A DNA stretch of 64,000 bases from Salisediminibacterium halotolerans (GCF_003814815.1 NZ_RKQQ01000003.1:310001-374000), one strand, 5' to 3'; shown: positions 51,041 to 60,436, counted from the first letter of the stretch. The notes: generated by a model not told the origin, from the letters alone. Numbers and translations are program-made.

Positions 51041-52798
51041 ATGCGTGTCTTTTTAGAATTAAAATGGTATTTTATCCAAGAACGTCGGCGTTACAGTCTT
51101 GGGATTTTAATATTAGCGTCGGTGTCGCTATTGTCGCTGCTTCCTCCTTATGTTGTCGGGATGATCGTCGACCATATTGATCAAAATACGCTCACGCCGC
51201 AAATTCTGTTCAATTGGATGACCGCTCTTTTTGGCTTGGCTGTTACGGTGTACATACTCAGATATATTTGGCGGATTATGATTTTCGGGTCATCGATTCG
51301 CCTTGCCAGGCAGCTCCGTAACGACCTGTATGAACATTTTACGAAACAGTCAGCGCGTTTTTTTCAAACGAAACGCACTGGCGATTTAATGGCACATTCA
51401 ACCAATGATATTCGGGCCGTCGAGCAAACAGCCGGCGCAGGAGTGTTAACGCTCGTTGACTCTTTAACACTGGGCGGATTTGTCATTATTACGATGGCGG
51501 TATCGATCAGCTGGGAACTGACGATAATTGCGCTTTTACCGATGCCGTTGATGGCGTTAGCCGTCAGTAAATACGGTTTTATGCTCCATAAACGTTTTTC
51601 CGGTGCTCAAGCGGCCTTTTCGCGGTTGAATGATAAAGTCCAGGAGAGTATGAGCGGTATCCGCGTAACGAAAACATTCGGAAATGAAAAAGATGACGTC
51701 GCGGCTTTTCGGGATGAATCGGCAAACGTCGTTAAAAAAAATATCGATGTAGCCAAAGTGGATGCCCTTTTTGATCCGACGATTATGCTGATCGTCGGAA
51801 GTTCGTATTTTCTTTCAATATCCGCCGGGGGATACCTTGTCGTCAATGAAACATTGACAATCGGACAGTTGACGAGTTTTAACGTCTATTTAGGCATGCT
51901 GATTTGGCCGATGCTTGCTTTTGGCTGGCTCTTTAATATTGTCGAAAAAGGCCGGGCGTCGTACGGAAGAATCCGCACAATCCTTCAGGAAGAACCTGAC
52001 ATAGAAGACCGTCGCAATGCTGTAAACACCCCGCCGCGAGGTGATATTTTCTTTGACATAAAGCGGTTTTATTTTTTTGAGGACCAAAAGCCGGCGCTTG
52101 AAAACATTTCAATTGAATTACCCCGCGGTCAGACATTGGGGATTGCCGGAAAAACCGGTAGCGGTAAATCGACGCTTGTCAGAACACTGATTCGCGATGC
52201 GGAAATCCAAGACGGGACGATTTATTTTGCCGGCTTGCCGATTGCAGAGTACACACTGGATGCGCTGCGATCATCAGTCGGGTACGTCCCGCAGGATCAT
52301 TTTTTGTTTTCCGCGACGATAGCCGATAATATAGCTTTTGCCCGCCCGGATGCATCGTATACGGAGATTATCAACGCGGCTTCATACGCAGCGGTGCACG
52401 ATGATATCACTGCATTTAAAGATGGTTATGAAACCGTTGTAGGTGAACGCGGCGTAACCCTTTCAGGCGGACAAAAACAGCGGATTTCCATTGCCAGAGC
52501 GCTTTTGGCTGATCCGGAAGTATTGATTTTGGATGATTCATTGTCAGCGGTGGATGCGAATACGGAAGAGATGATTTTAACTAATTTGCGTACGCTGCGC
52601 AACGATAAAACGACGATTATTACTGCTCACCGGCTAAGCGCGATCCAACATGCCCGGCAAATTGTCGTGCTTGAGAACGGCCGGATCGCCGAACAGGGAA
52701 CACACAGTCAGCTGATGCAAAAACCCTCATGGTATCGCCGCATGTATGAGCGTCAACAGTTGGAATCGTTAATTGAAAAGGGCGGTGATGATCTATGA
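51041..52798 (+). CDS. ABC exporter half-transporter, degenerate-site subunit (BmrC/YheI-like)
   Basis: 585 residues: a six-helix membrane domain then an ATPase domain with Walker A GKTGSGKST near residue 370, signature LSGGQKQR and Walker B LILDDSLSAVD. The residue after Walker B is Asp, not the catalytic Glu, so this is the degenerate-site partner of a heterodimer. The ATGA overlap with the next gene supports pairing. Closest B. subtilis arrangement is yheI-yheH (bmrCD), a multidrug exporter. Substrate not known here. Confidence 0.88.
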   Translation: MRVFLELKWYFIQERRRYSLGILILASVSLLSLLPPYVVGMIVDHIDQNTLTPQILFNWMTALFGLAVTVYILRYIWRIMIFGSSIRLARQLRNDLYEHFTKQSARFFQTKRTGDLMAHSTNDIRAVEQTAGAGVLTLVDSLTLGGFVIITMAVSISWELTIIALLPMPLMALAVSKYGFMLHKRFSGAQAAFSRLNDKVQESMSGIRVTKTFGNEKDDVAAFRDESANVVKKNIDVAKVDALFDPTIMLIVGSSYFLSISAGGYLVVNETLTIGQLTSFNVYLGMLIWPMLAFGWLFNIVEKGRASYGRIRTILQEEPDIEDRRNAVNTPPRGDIFFDIKRFYFFEDQKPALENISIELPRGQTLGIAGKTGSGKSTLVRTLIRDAEIQDGTIYFAGLPIAEYTLDALRSSVGYVPQDHFLFSATIADNIAFARPDASYTEIINAASYAAVHDDITAFKDGYETVVGERGVTLSGGQKQRISIARALLADPEVLILDDSLSAVDANTEEMILTNLRTLRNDKTTIITAHRLSAIQHARQIVVLENGRIAEQGTHSQLMQKPSWYRRMYERQQLESLIEKGGDDL

Positions 52799-54567
52799 TT
52801 GAACGTCACCGCCACTTAATGACCCCGTTAAACCAAAAAGAAACATTCAAACGCTTGATGGGTTATGCAAAAACTCATTGGAAAAAGCTTGCTATCGCGC
52901 TTCTTCTTTTGCTCGGCGGGACGGCTTCGGAACTGATCGGCCCAATTTTGATTCAAATATTTATCGATGATTACTTAACGCCGCGGGAGTTTCCGCAAAA
53001 TGAACTAGTCATGCTCGGTCTGCTGTATATTGTTTTACATCTCGGCGCGGCCGGGATGAATTACGTGCAAATGCTGTTTTTTCAAAAAGTTTCGCTGGAA
53101 ATCATTCAGTCGCTTCGGATCGATATTTTCGCAAAAGTTCAAAGCCTCGGTTTGTCTTTTTTCGATCAATTTCCTGCCGGAGGTCTGATCAGCCGCATTA
53201 CAAATGATACGGAACAAGTGAAAGAACTTTATATCAGCGTTCTCGGGACATTTATTCAAAATATTGTCTTTTTACTCGGGATTTTTGTTGCGATGTTTTA
53301 TTTAAACCCGCAGCTGGCGTTGTTCTGTTTAGTTCTGATTCCGCTGATTATCGGGCTGATGCTTTTGTACAAGCGGTTCAGCTCGCGGTACTATGCGCGT
53401 ATGAGTGAAAAACTGAGTGAGTTAAACGCTCGTTTAAATGAGTCGATTCAAGGTATGGCGGTCATTCAAATTTTCCGACAGGAGCGCCGGATGCTGCGGG
53501 AATTTAAAGCAGTCAATGAAGATCATCACCAAGCGTGGCTGAAAAGCATTAAATTGGACGGACTGCTTCTGCGCCCGGCAGTCGATTTTATTTCGATCGC
53601 CGCGCTTATCTTCATTTTGTCTTATTTTGGCATCACTTCGTTCGATCAGCCGGTTGAACTCGGCGTTTTATATGCATTCGTGAACTATTTGGACCGTTTT
53701 TTTGAACCGGTCAATCAGATTATGCAGCGCTTATCGGTATTTCAGCAAGCAATGATTTCTGCAGGACGGGTCTTTCGTTTAATGGATCATGACGAACCGT
53801 CGCCGGGGCAAAAAGGAACAGGTTCGCCGGTTATTAACCAAGGCAACATTATATTCGAAAATGTGTCTTTTTCGTATGACGGACATGAAGATGTATTAAA
53901 AAATGTCTCATTTACGATTCATGAAGGGGAAACATTAGCGATTGTCGGCCATACAGGGAGCGGCAAAAGCAGCATTATCAATTTGCTGCTAAGGTTTTAT
54001 CCGTTGGAAAGAGGAGAAATTTACATCGACGGTGTAGCGCTGTCCCGTTACAATAACAAGGAACTGCGGGAGAAAATCGGCCTCGTTTTACAAGATCCGT
54101 TTTTATTTGCCGGCGATATATCTTCGAATATCCGGTTATACGATCAGCGTTTAACGGATGCAGATGTGCAAAAAGCAGCCGAGTTTGTCCGTGCTGATCG
54201 CTTCATCGAAAATTTAACCGGCGGATACGCCCACCCCGTAGGTGAACGGGGGACGACATTTTCCGGCGGTCAGCGGCAATTAATCGCGTTTGCCCGCACG
54301 ATGGCGAAAGCACCGAAAATCCTCGTTCTCGATGAGGCCACAGCCAGCATTGATACGGAAACTGAAGAAGATATTCAGCATGCGCTGGAAAATATGCGCA
54401 AAGACCGGACGACGATTGCGATCGCTCACCGCCTTTCGACGATCAAACATGCAGACAAGATTTTAGTGATGCATCAAGGAGAAATTGTCGAACAAGGCAC
54501 ACACGAAACGTTGATCGCAGAACAAGGTTTATACGAAAAAATGTACCGTTTGCAAAAAGCGTATTAG
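52795..54567 (+). CDS. ABC exporter half-transporter, catalytic subunit (BmrD/YheH-like)
   Basis: 590 residues with six membrane helices, Walker A GHTGSGKSS near residue 386, signature FSGGQRQL and a canonical Walker B/Glu ILVLDEATASID. The first ~25 residues are polar. Translationally coupled to the preceding gene by a 4-nt overlap. Together they form an asymmetric exporter. No BmrB-like leader peptide was seen upstream of the pair. Confidence 0.88.
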   Translation: MIERHRHLMTPLNQKETFKRLMGYAKTHWKKLAIALLLLLGGTASELIGPILIQIFIDDYLTPREFPQNELVMLGLLYIVLHLGAAGMNYVQMLFFQKVSLEIIQSLRIDIFAKVQSLGLSFFDQFPAGGLISRITNDTEQVKELYISVLGTFIQNIVFLLGIFVAMFYLNPQLALFCLVLIPLIIGLMLLYKRFSSRYYARMSEKLSELNARLNESIQGMAVIQIFRQERRMLREFKAVNEDHHQAWLKSIKLDGLLLRPAVDFISIAALIFILSYFGITSFDQPVELGVLYAFVNYLDRFFEPVNQIMQRLSVFQQAMISAGRVFRLMDHDEPSPGQKGTGSPVINQGNIIFENVSFSYDGHEDVLKNVSFTIHEGETLAIVGHTGSGKSSIINLLLRFYPLERGEIYIDGVALSRYNNKELREKIGLVLQDPFLFAGDISSNIRLYDQRLTDADVQKAAEFVRADRFIENLTGGYAHPVGERGTTFSGGQRQLIAFARTMAKAPKILVLDEATASIDTETEEDIQHALENMRKDRTTIAIAHRLSTIKHADKILVMHQGEIVEQGTHETLIAEQGLYEKMYRLQKAY

Positions 54568-54589
54568 CAGCCGGTGCCGCACAGCAGTA

Positions 54590-54618
54590 AAACACTCCCG
54601 TCAGCGGGGGTGTTTTTT
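54590..54618 (+). terminator. Terminator of the ABC exporter operon
   Basis: ACACTCCC/GGGGGTGT stem followed by six T. Confidence 0.88.
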
Positions 54619-54676
54619 AGGGTATCTGTCAATAGTGTTTAACCGCTCTTTATATAGCAAAGGGTAAGTACCCCGG

Positions 54677-54710
54677 TTGACAAATATACATACCTGGGGT
54701 AGGGTATACT
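54677..54710 (+). promoter_or_regulatory. csoR promoter with CsoR-type dyad
   Basis: TTGACA at 54677-54682 and TAGGGT 17 nt later. The dyad ATACC-N8-GGTAT at 54690-54707 spans the -10 and is rich in GGGGTA, resembling known CsoR operators. Confidence 0.62.
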
Positions 54711-54734
54711 TAACAACTGAAATGAGGTGAGAAA

Positions 54735-55061
54735 ATGGATGATGCAAAGCTAGACATTCCGTTATCTCCGGAAAAGACACCGGTGAAAATGCGCACCGAA
54801 GAAGATAAAAAACAGCTCGTCCAGCGTTTGAAGCGGGTGGAGGGGCAAGTTCGAGGCATTCAAAAAATGATCGATGAAGACCGCTACTGTGTCGATATAC
54901 TCGTTCAAGTGTCAGCGATCAACGCGGCTTTAAAAAAGGTCGGTTTTCAGCTGCTTGAAGACCATACAAAAGGCTGTGTAACAAAAGCTGTCCAAGACGG
55001 AGAAGGCGACGAAACGATTGAAGAATTGCTTAAAGTATTTCAGCAATTTACAAAATCATGA
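54735..55061 (+). CDS. csoR: Copper-sensing repressor CsoR
   Basis: 108-residue all-helical repressor. The Cu(I) ligands Cys52, His77 and Cys81 are all present (RYCVDILVQ; LEDHTKGCVTKA), distinguishing it from nickel or formaldehyde sensors. Copper binding releases the operator and induces copA-copZ. AATGAGGTGAG precedes the ATG. First gene of the copper operon. Confidence 0.95.
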   Translation: MDDAKLDIPLSPEKTPVKMRTEEDKKQLVQRLKRVEGQVRGIQKMIDEDRYCVDILVQVSAINAALKKVGFQLLEDHTKGCVTKAVQDGEGDETIEELLKVFQQFTKS

Positions 55062-55084
55062 TCAGTTGAAGGCAGGTGAATGAA

Positions 55085-57535
55085 GTGGCTAAAACGAAAG
55101 TCGAACTTCCGGTTGAAGGCATGACGTGTGCGGCTTGTTCCTCACGGATCGAAAAAGTATTGAATAAAGAAGAAGGCGTTCAAGCCTCGGTGAATTTACC
55201 GATGGAACGGGCGACGATTGAATATGATGACGAGCGCTTTTCTCCTGATCAAGCGATCGGGAAAATTAACAAAGCGGGATTTTCCGTCCCGGAAAAACAG
55301 CTTAGTCTTGATATCGAAGGCATGACCTGTGCGGCCTGTTCAGCAAGGATTGAGAAAGTGTTGAACAAGCACGAAGGGATCCGCGAAGCTTCTGTCAATT
55401 TAACGATGGAGACAGCAACGATTACGTATATTCCCGGGCTGATTGACGAAGAGACGATATTTGAAAAAATCGAGAAAGCCGGGTTTCGAGGGAAATATCA
55501 GCAAGAAGCTGACGAAGCCTCTTCTGAAAACAAAGATGCAGCTTTGAAAAAACAAAAATTCTTGTTTATTTTTTCACTCATTCTCAGCTTGCCGCTTTTT
55601 ACAACGATGATTGATCACATGTATCCGCAAGAAATGATTTTGCCTCACTGGCTGATGAACCCGTATTTACAGTGGGCGTTAGCGACACCGGTGCAATTTT
55701 ACGCCGGACTGCAGTTTTATAAAGGGGCGTACAAGTCTCTTCGCGGCGGAAGCGCGAATATGGATGTGCTTGTCGCTATGGGGACGTCAGCTGCCTATTT
55801 TTACTCTGTATTTCTCGTCATGAACGGCGAAGTGTATTTGTACTTCGAAACGAGCGCGGTTATTATTACGCTTGTGCTTCTCGGGAAAATGCTGGAAGCG
55901 CGGGCGAAAGGACAAACCTCCGAAGCGATTCAAAAACTGATGGGTCTCCAAGCGAAAAAAGCGACGGTTCTGCGGGGCGGATCTGAACAGCAGGTTGCGA
56001 TTGAAGACGTGCAAATCGGCGACTGGATCCGGGTGAAGCCGGGAGAAAAAATTCCCGTCGACGGTGTGGTCAAAGAAGGGGCTACATCAGTCGATGAATC
56101 GATGCTGACCGGGGAAAGTCTCCCGGTGGAAAAATACGCCGGGGACGAAATGATCGGCGCGACGATCAATAAAAATGGAACGGTGACGTTTGAAGCGACG
56201 AAAGTTGGGCGCGAAACAGCGCTGGCGCAAATTATTAAAGTTGTTGAACAGGCGCAAGGATCGAAAGCTCCGATTCAGCGGATGGTCGATGTTATTTCCG
56301 GTTATTTCGTGCCGACGGCTGTTGCGATTGCTATATTATCGTTTGGCGGATGGTATTTTATTGCCGGGTTGCCGTTTGAAGCCGCGCTGATCAATTTCAC
56401 TGCTGTACTTGTGATCGCCTGTCCGTGCGCTCTTGGCTTGGCGACACCGACTTCAATTATGGTCGGCACAGGCAAAGGGGCCGAAAACGGGATTTTGTAT
56501 AAAGGCGGCGAATATTTAGAACGGGCGCATCACACAGATACGGTCGTTTTGGATAAAACCGGAACGATCACGAAAGGAAAACCTGAAGTCACTGATATTA
56601 TCCAGTTTGCCGGACTGTCTGATCAGGATCTGCTCCAAGTAAGTGCGACGATCGAAAACTATTCAGAACATCCGCTCGGTGAAGCGATTGTCGAAAAGGC
56701 CTCCGAGGAAGGTGTGCGATTGTCGGAAGCGGAAAAATTCGAAGCAGTTCCGGGACACGGACTGACCGGGACCGTTGACGGGGCCGCTGTTCTGATTGGC
56801 ACCCGGAAACTGATGCATGAACACGGGATCAACGCAGCTGAAGCGGAAGAAACGATTCAAAAACTCGAGCATGCGGGAAAAACTGTTATGCTTATTGCCA
56901 GCGGCGGAGAACTGGCTGGTGCGATCGCGGTAGCTGATCCGCTGAAAACATCCTCAGTCCAGGCAGTAACATCGATTCGAGAACTCGGCTATCATGTCAC
57001 GATGATGACCGGTGATAATGAGCGCACAGCTCAGGCGATCGCGGCATCAGCGGGCATTGATGATGTCTTCAGCGAAGTGCTTCCTGAAGAGAAAGCAGAT
57101 AAAGTCGCGCAGCTGCAAAAAGCAGGCAAACGCGTTATTATGGTCGGTGACGGCATCAATGACGCACCTGCGCTAGCAACTGCCGACATCGGGATGGCGA
57201 TCGGCACCGGCACGGATGTGGCGATGGAAGCAGCCGATATCACACTCATGCGCGGCGACCTTCGCTCGATACCGCAAGCGATTATGCTGAGCCGCAAAAC
57301 GATGCGCAACATTAAACAAAATTTATTTTGGGCGTTTGTTTACAACTCGATCGGCTTGCCGATTGCGGCATTCGGGCTGTTAGCCCCGTGGGTTGCCGGT
57401 GCGGCTATGGCATTTAGCTCAGTGTCTGTAGTGACGAATGCGCTCCGCTTAAAACGGGTGAAGCTTGATCAAACGAAAGGCGGCGGCAACGGCCGCGATC
57501 CGAAAAGAACGGAAAGCGAGCCGGCAACGGCCTGA
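55085..57535 (+). CDS. copA: Copper-exporting P1B-type ATPase CopA
   Basis: 816-residue Cu(I) efflux pump. Two N-terminal heavy-metal domains with MTCAAC motifs (Cys15/18 and Cys82/85), transport motif [11 protein letters not shown] in helix 6 near residue 446, phosphorylated Asp in [11 protein letters not shown] near 489, TGES, HP in SEHPLGEA, and [14 protein letters not shown] start with AGGTGA 5 nt upstream; the annotated frame opens nine bases earlier inside that site. Between csoR and copZ. Confidence 0.95.
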   Translation: MAKTKVELPVEGMTCAACSSRIEKVLNKEEGVQASVNLPMERATIEYDDERFSPDQAIGKINKAGFSVPEKQLSLDIEGMTCAACSARIEKVLNKHEGIREASVNLTMETATITYIPGLIDEETIFEKIEKAGFRGKYQQEADEASSENKDAALKKQKFLFIFSLILSLPLFTTMIDHMYPQEMILPHWLMNPYLQWALATPVQFYAGLQFYKGAYKSLRGGSANMDVLVAMGTSAAYFYSVFLVMNGEVYLYFETSAVIITLVLLGKMLEARAKGQTSEAIQKLMGLQAKKATVLRGGSEQQVAIEDVQIGDWIRVKPGEKIPVDGVVKEGATSVDESMLTGESLPVEKYAGDEMIGATINKNGTVTFEATKVGRETALAQIIKVVEQAQGSKAPIQRMVDVISGYFVPTAVAIAILSFGGWYFIAGLPFEAALINFTAVLVIACPCALGLATPTSIMVGTGKGAENGILYKGGEYLERAHHTDTVVLDKTGTITKGKPEVTDIIQFAGLSDQDLLQVSATIENYSEHPLGEAIVEKASEEGVRLSEAEKFEAVPGHGLTGTVDGAAVLIGTRKLMHEHGINAAEAEETIQKLEHAGKTVMLIASGGELAGAIAVADPLKTSSVQAVTSIRELGYHVTMMTGDNERTAQAIAASAGIDDVFSEVLPEEKADKVAQLQKAGKRVIMVGDGINDAPALATADIGMAIGTGTDVAMEAADITLMRGDLRSIPQAIMLSRKTMRNIKQNLFWAFVYNSIGLPIAAFGLLAPWVAGAAMAFSSVSVVTNALRLKRVKLDQTKGGGNGRDPKRTESEPATA

Positions 57536-57557
57536 ATTTTATAAAAGGAGGGTATTT

Positions 57558-57764
57558 ATGAGTGAAGAAACGATTGAAGTGCAAGGAATGACGTGCAAAC
57601 ATTGTAAAGCATCTGTTGAAGGTGCTCTGAGCGGTTTGGACGGCGTAAATAAGGCTGAGGTAAACCTTGATAAAAATCAAGTGACGGTCGATTTTGATGA
57701 TGACAAAGTTACGATTCAAAAAATGAAAGATGAAATCGAAGACATTGGTTTTGAACCCAAATAA
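57558..57764 (+). CDS. copZ: Copper chaperone CopZ
   Basis: 68-residue HMA protein with the metal motif MTCKHC (Cys13, Cys16). It hands Cu(I) to CopA. Start is the ATG 8 nt after AAAAGGAGGG; the upstream open frame lies within copA sequence. Last gene of the operon; a strong hairpin follows. Confidence 0.95.
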   Translation: MSEETIEVQGMTCKHCKASVEGALSGLDGVNKAEVNLDKNQVTVDFDDDKVTIQKMKDEIEDIGFEPK

Positions 57765-57770
57765 TGAACA

Positions 57771-57807
57771 AGCCGGCCGATTTGATCATAACGCAAATCG
57801 GCTGGCT
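57771..57807 (+). terminator. Hairpin after copZ
   Basis: AGCCGGCCGATTTG pairs with its near-complement (14 bp, one G-T) around a 9-nt loop. The tail TATGTTAT is a poor T tract; an extended -10 (TGTTATACT) follows directly. Confidence 0.6.
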
Positions 57808-57856
57808 TATGTTATACTCGCATACATACCCCGAAGTGTATAAAGGACGTGTAAAC

Positions 57857-58393
57857 GTGTTAATCATGAAACGAGGTTTATTTTTAATCATGGCGGTGTC
57901 TGTCGGCTTCTTTCTGTGGCTTGGACAAGAGCAGGAAAACATTGATGACGGACAAAGCGTCAGTTATCCCCAACCCGGGCACGAGGCTCCTGCCTTTGAA
58001 GCCGGGGCGTTTGGCGGCGGCGAATACAGCTGGGAAGAGGGACAACCGGCGGTGCTTTATTTTTGGACATCATGGTGCCCTTATTGTCAAGCCTCAAGTG
58101 AAATGATAGAAGAGGCTCATCACCGGTACGGAGATGAGGTTGAAATGATCGGTGTGAATGTGCTGACCCAAGACCGTCAACAAGATGCAGAAACATTTAT
58201 ACGAGAGAACGGGTTATCGTTTACCAATCTGCAAGACAGTGAAGGAGCCATTTCGGATATGTATTACGTACCGCCCGTTCCGACAACCGTTTTCATTGAC
58301 GAAGACGGGGTGATTTCGCATCGCAAAACCGGTGCGATCGCTGAAGGAGAATTAACTTCTGAAATCAGAAGCTTGAAAGGGGGCGGGGAGTAA
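57857..58393 (+). CDS. Membrane-anchored thioredoxin-like (ResA/TlpA-type) protein
   Basis: 178 residues. An uncleaved-looking N-terminal anchor (GLFLIMAVSVGFFLWLG), a redoxin fold with active site WCPYC (Cys74, Cys77) and a cis-proline loop VPTTVFIDEDG. Expected to act on thiols outside the membrane, as ResA does in cytochrome c assembly. GTG start with AAGGA 9 nt upstream; a nearby ATG nine bases later is possible. One-base overlap with the next gene. Confidence 0.87.
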   Translation: MLIMKRGLFLIMAVSVGFFLWLGQEQENIDDGQSVSYPQPGHEAPAFEAGAFGGGEYSWEEGQPAVLYFWTSWCPYCQASSEMIEEAHHRYGDEVEMIGVNVLTQDRQQDAETFIRENGLSFTNLQDSEGAISDMYYVPPVPTTVFIDEDGVISHRKTGAIAEGELTSEIRSLKGGGE

Positions 58394-59016
58394 TGTTTCC
58401 TCCGTATGAAACGTGGACGCTCGGACCGCTCAGTTTGCAGACGGAATTGATTTTTCTGCTTCTTACGGCTTTGATCGGAATTTTCACCTTTTCGTTGTAT
58501 TTAAAATACATCGGTGCAGAAAAAGAAAAGGATATGTCGGACAATATTACCTGGGCGGTCCTGGCTGCAATCGGCGTATTTAAGTTTTGGCCGGTTATCA
58601 CCTCGCCGGCGCTTTTAACCGATCCGATGAATTTAATTTATTTTACCGGCGGTGCCGGAGCTTTGCCGGCGGCGGTTATTGTCTTCGCCGGGGTTATGAC
58701 TTTCTTTTTCTTTCGCCGGAGCTGGCCGGTGGTGATGTGGGAAAGTTTGCTCGTCAGCGTAATGACGGCAGCGGTTGTTTATTTTGCGGCAATTGTATTT
58801 TACGGGACAGTATCGCCGCTGTCTGTCGGGTACAATGTCAATGATGAAGTCGTACATCCGGTTAATTTATATGCAGCGTACTTATTAGCGCTCACACTTG
58901 CAGGTTTGCCGGTCTTTTTTCAGCGCAGAACACGCTGGTATGCGCCGCTCGTCTATTTAATAGCGGCGGCGGGGGCAATCGCATTTCTTTTGCAGCCGTT
59001 TTATGTTTCTTCATGA
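58393..59016 (+). CDS. Polytopic membrane protein, weak Lgt-like N-terminus
   Basis: 207 residues with about six hydrophobic helices. The opening WTLGPLSLQTELIFLLLTALIG recalls prolipoprotein diacylglyceryl transferase (Lgt), but the catalytic H-x-H-G-G-L region of Lgt is not seen, so it is not assigned that activity. The stop of the thioredoxin-like gene overlaps its ATG (AATG), so the two probably work together; it could pass electrons or help place the redoxin. Not CcdA: no cysteine pair in membrane helices. Confidence 0.7.
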   Translation: MFPPYETWTLGPLSLQTELIFLLLTALIGIFTFSLYLKYIGAEKEKDMSDNITWAVLAAIGVFKFWPVITSPALLTDPMNLIYFTGGAGALPAAVIVFAGVMTFFFFRRSWPVVMWESLLVSVMTAAVVYFAAIVFYGTVSPLSVGYNVNDEVVHPVNLYAAYLLALTLAGLPVFFQRRTRWYAPLVYLIAAAGAIAFLLQPFYVSS

Positions 59017-59062
59017 CGTTGTATGATACAATATCACAGGAAACATAAAGGAGTGACAACGG

Positions 59063-59551
59063 ATGTACGGTGTAATTTTATCTGTTTTGGCCGTATTGAT
59101 GGCTGTATTAGCGATGTTTGTCCGCATGAAAGCGATGAAGCGGCCGGCGTCGGTAAAAAAAATTCTTTTGCCGCCGGCGGCAATGTCAACAGGCTTTTTG
59201 ATGTTTTTGTACCCCCCGGTCCGTGAAATCACGGCGTTGCAAGTTGCCGAAGCGTTCACGGTCGGCCTGATTTTCTCGATTATTCTCATCAAAACGTCAT
59301 CTTTTGAAATTCGTGACGATCAGATATACATGAAACGGTCAAAAGCGTTTCCGTTCATATTGATCGGGCTTTTAGTCGTGCGGATTCTCTTGCGCCAATT
59401 TTTCGGCATATACGTTGAATTAGAAGTGCTCTCCGGGATGTTCTTTATTTTAGCGTTCGGGATGATTTTACCTTGGCGTGTTGCCATGTATGTAAAGTTT
59501 AAGCAAGTGCAAAAACAGCATACAGCTCCGTCGGCATCCTGGCAGACGTAA
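59063..59551 (+). CDS. ccdC: CcdC-like (YneJ) membrane protein
   Basis: 162 residues, DUF1453/CcdC type, with five or so membrane helices (LAVLMAVLAMFVRMKAM; FILIGLLVVRILLRQFF). In B. subtilis ccdC lies by ccdA and yneI near yneK; here it is convergent with a yneK homologue, and ccdA and yneI are missing. AAAGGAG lies about 10 nt before the ATG. Its role in cytochrome c maturation is uncertain even in B. subtilis. Confidence 0.85.
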   Translation: MYGVILSVLAVLMAVLAMFVRMKAMKRPASVKKILLPPAAMSTGFLMFLYPPVREITALQVAEAFTVGLIFSIILIKTSSFEIRDDQIYMKRSKAFPFILIGLLVVRILLRQFFGIYVELEVLSGMFFILAFGMILPWRVAMYVKFKQVQKQHTAPSASWQT

Positions 59552-59552
59552 A

Positions 59553-59594
59553 TCCCCGGAAAGATGACGAATGCGTCAGCTTTCCGGGGGTTTA
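59553..59594. terminator. Bidirectional terminator between ccdC and yneK
   Basis: CCCCGGAAAG/CTTTCCGGGG outer stem with an inner TGACG/CGTCA stem. It ends the convergent genes on both strands. Confidence 0.85.
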
Positions 59595-60026
59595 GTTTGA
59601 CTGAGAAAAAATATTTTCGTACTGCTGTTCATCAATATTTTTTTCCCGGAGTTTTTTACGCAGAAATTTGTGGTCACGTTTTGGTGTGGCGAGTATATAC
59701 CCGCGAATCAGCAATTCTTCGGTAATCTCTGTTGCCCCCTCGTTTAGAGCAAGTTCGCCGATCTTACCGGCGATTTTTTCTTTTGCAACATCGCGGAAAA
59801 TTTCCGGGACCGGCTCGACCAATTCGTTCAGAAAGACCTTTTGATCTTCGGTCCATAGATGGAGAGTTTCTTGAATGTAGTAATCTTGCCAGTCCAGTAT
59901 CGATTTGCCGTCTTCTTTCGGCATTTTTTTCAAAAATTTGCGAAACATAAAATAACCGCCGATGGCGACCATAACAAAAATGAAAACAGACCATAGAAAA
60001 ATAAACCACATAAACCAATCGTTCAT
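59592..60026 (-). CDS. yneK: YneK-like DUF2621 membrane protein
   Basis: 144 residues: an N-terminal membrane helix (WFMWFIFLWSVFIFVMVAIGGYFMF) and a cytoplasmic domain with the conserved KEDGKSILDWQDYYI and AKEKIAGKIGELAL segments. Start at the ATG (MNDWFMWF) with GGAGGAAGGAGCG upstream, seven codons inside the open frame. Function unknown. Confidence 0.88.
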   Translation of the reverse strand: MNDWFMWFIFLWSVFIFVMVAIGGYFMFRKFLKKMPKEDGKSILDWQDYYIQETLHLWTEDQKVFLNELVEPVPEIFRDVAKEKIAGKIGELALNEGATEITEELLIRGYILATPKRDHKFLRKKLREKNIDEQQYENIFSQSN

Positions 60027-60111
60027 TAAGATCGCTCCTTCCTCCATTTGTATTTTACGATATAGCTACAGTGTTTTAAAGAGAAAGGTCGCAGTGTCCG
60101 ATCCGACGATA

Positions 60112-60125
60112 GGAACAAATGTTCG
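60112..60125. promoter_or_regulatory. Candidate LexA box at the toxin promoter
   Basis: GGAACAAATGTTCG has one mismatch to CGAACRNRYGTTYG (first base). A perfect TATAAT at 60134-60139 places this box over its -35/spacer region. Confidence 0.6.
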
Positions 60126-60133
60126 AATCCGCT

Positions 60134-60161
60134 TATAATCAACGATATTATATGGTAAAAT
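60134..60161 (+). promoter_or_regulatory. Toxin promoter region (two candidate -10 elements)
   Basis: TATAAT at the left, and an extended -10 TGG-TAAAAT at the right. Neither has a good -35, which suits a weak or regulated promoter. Confidence 0.5.
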
Positions 60162-60195
60162 AAAGGCACAGCAGAAAACGCAGATGGGCGGCTGA

Positions 60196-60217
60196 CACTC
60201 CCTTATGAAAGGGGGTG
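60196..60217 (+). promoter_or_regulatory. Shine-Dalgarno-sequestering hairpin of the toxin mRNA
   Basis: CACTCCCTT pairs with AAGGGGGTG (9 bp, one T-G) around loop ATGA, burying the whole ribosome site. AGATGGGCGG at 60182-60191 can also pair with CCGCCCATCT just after the stop codon (60340-60349), a 5'-3' closure typical of type I toxin mRNAs. Confidence 0.75.
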
Positions 60218-60225
60218 ATCGGGAA

Positions 60226-60339
60226 GTGGTGACATACGACACGCTTAATATCCTGATTCAATTCGGGATTTTTCTTACGACCGGTCTTGCTGCAATCGCG
60301 GCAATATTGGCGATAGTCACCGACAGCAAAAAAAAGTAA
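60226..60339 (+). CDS. Holin-like type I toxin peptide (37 residues)
   Basis: Too short for standard gene calls. MVTYDTLNILIQFGIFL opens a 37-residue peptide with a single hydrophobic segment (about residues 8-30) and a basic SKKK end. The (T/V)YxxLxxxIQFGxF opening matches the putative holin-like toxin / TxpA-BsrG type membrane peptides of Bacilli, which depolarise or disturb the membrane. GTG start 8 nt after the strong but sequestered AAGGGGGTG; a second GTG follows at once. The antisense RNA on the other strand covers its 3' end. Confidence 0.78.
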   Translation: MVTYDTLNILIQFGIFLTTGLAAIAAILAIVTDSKKK

Positions 60340-60377
60340 CCGCCCATCTCCTCTGCCAAGGTGTGTGGGGCGGTTAC
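60328..60377 (-). terminator. Terminator of the antisense antitoxin RNA
   Basis: On the minus strand GTAACCGCCC/GGGCGGTTAC forms a 10-bp stem followed by eight T, which are the A run encoding the toxin's C-terminal lysines. Confidence 0.82.
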
Positions 60378-60436
60378 CGTCCGTCATTTCACGCATGTTG
60401 GTCAGCCGCCGTCAAACGGCGAACTGCTGGATATTC

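Noticed and set aside
60148-60396. 82-residue minus-strand frame across the toxin locus
   Set aside because: It lacks a ribosome site and is an antisense shadow of the toxin region; the promoter and terminator there fit a non-coding RNA.
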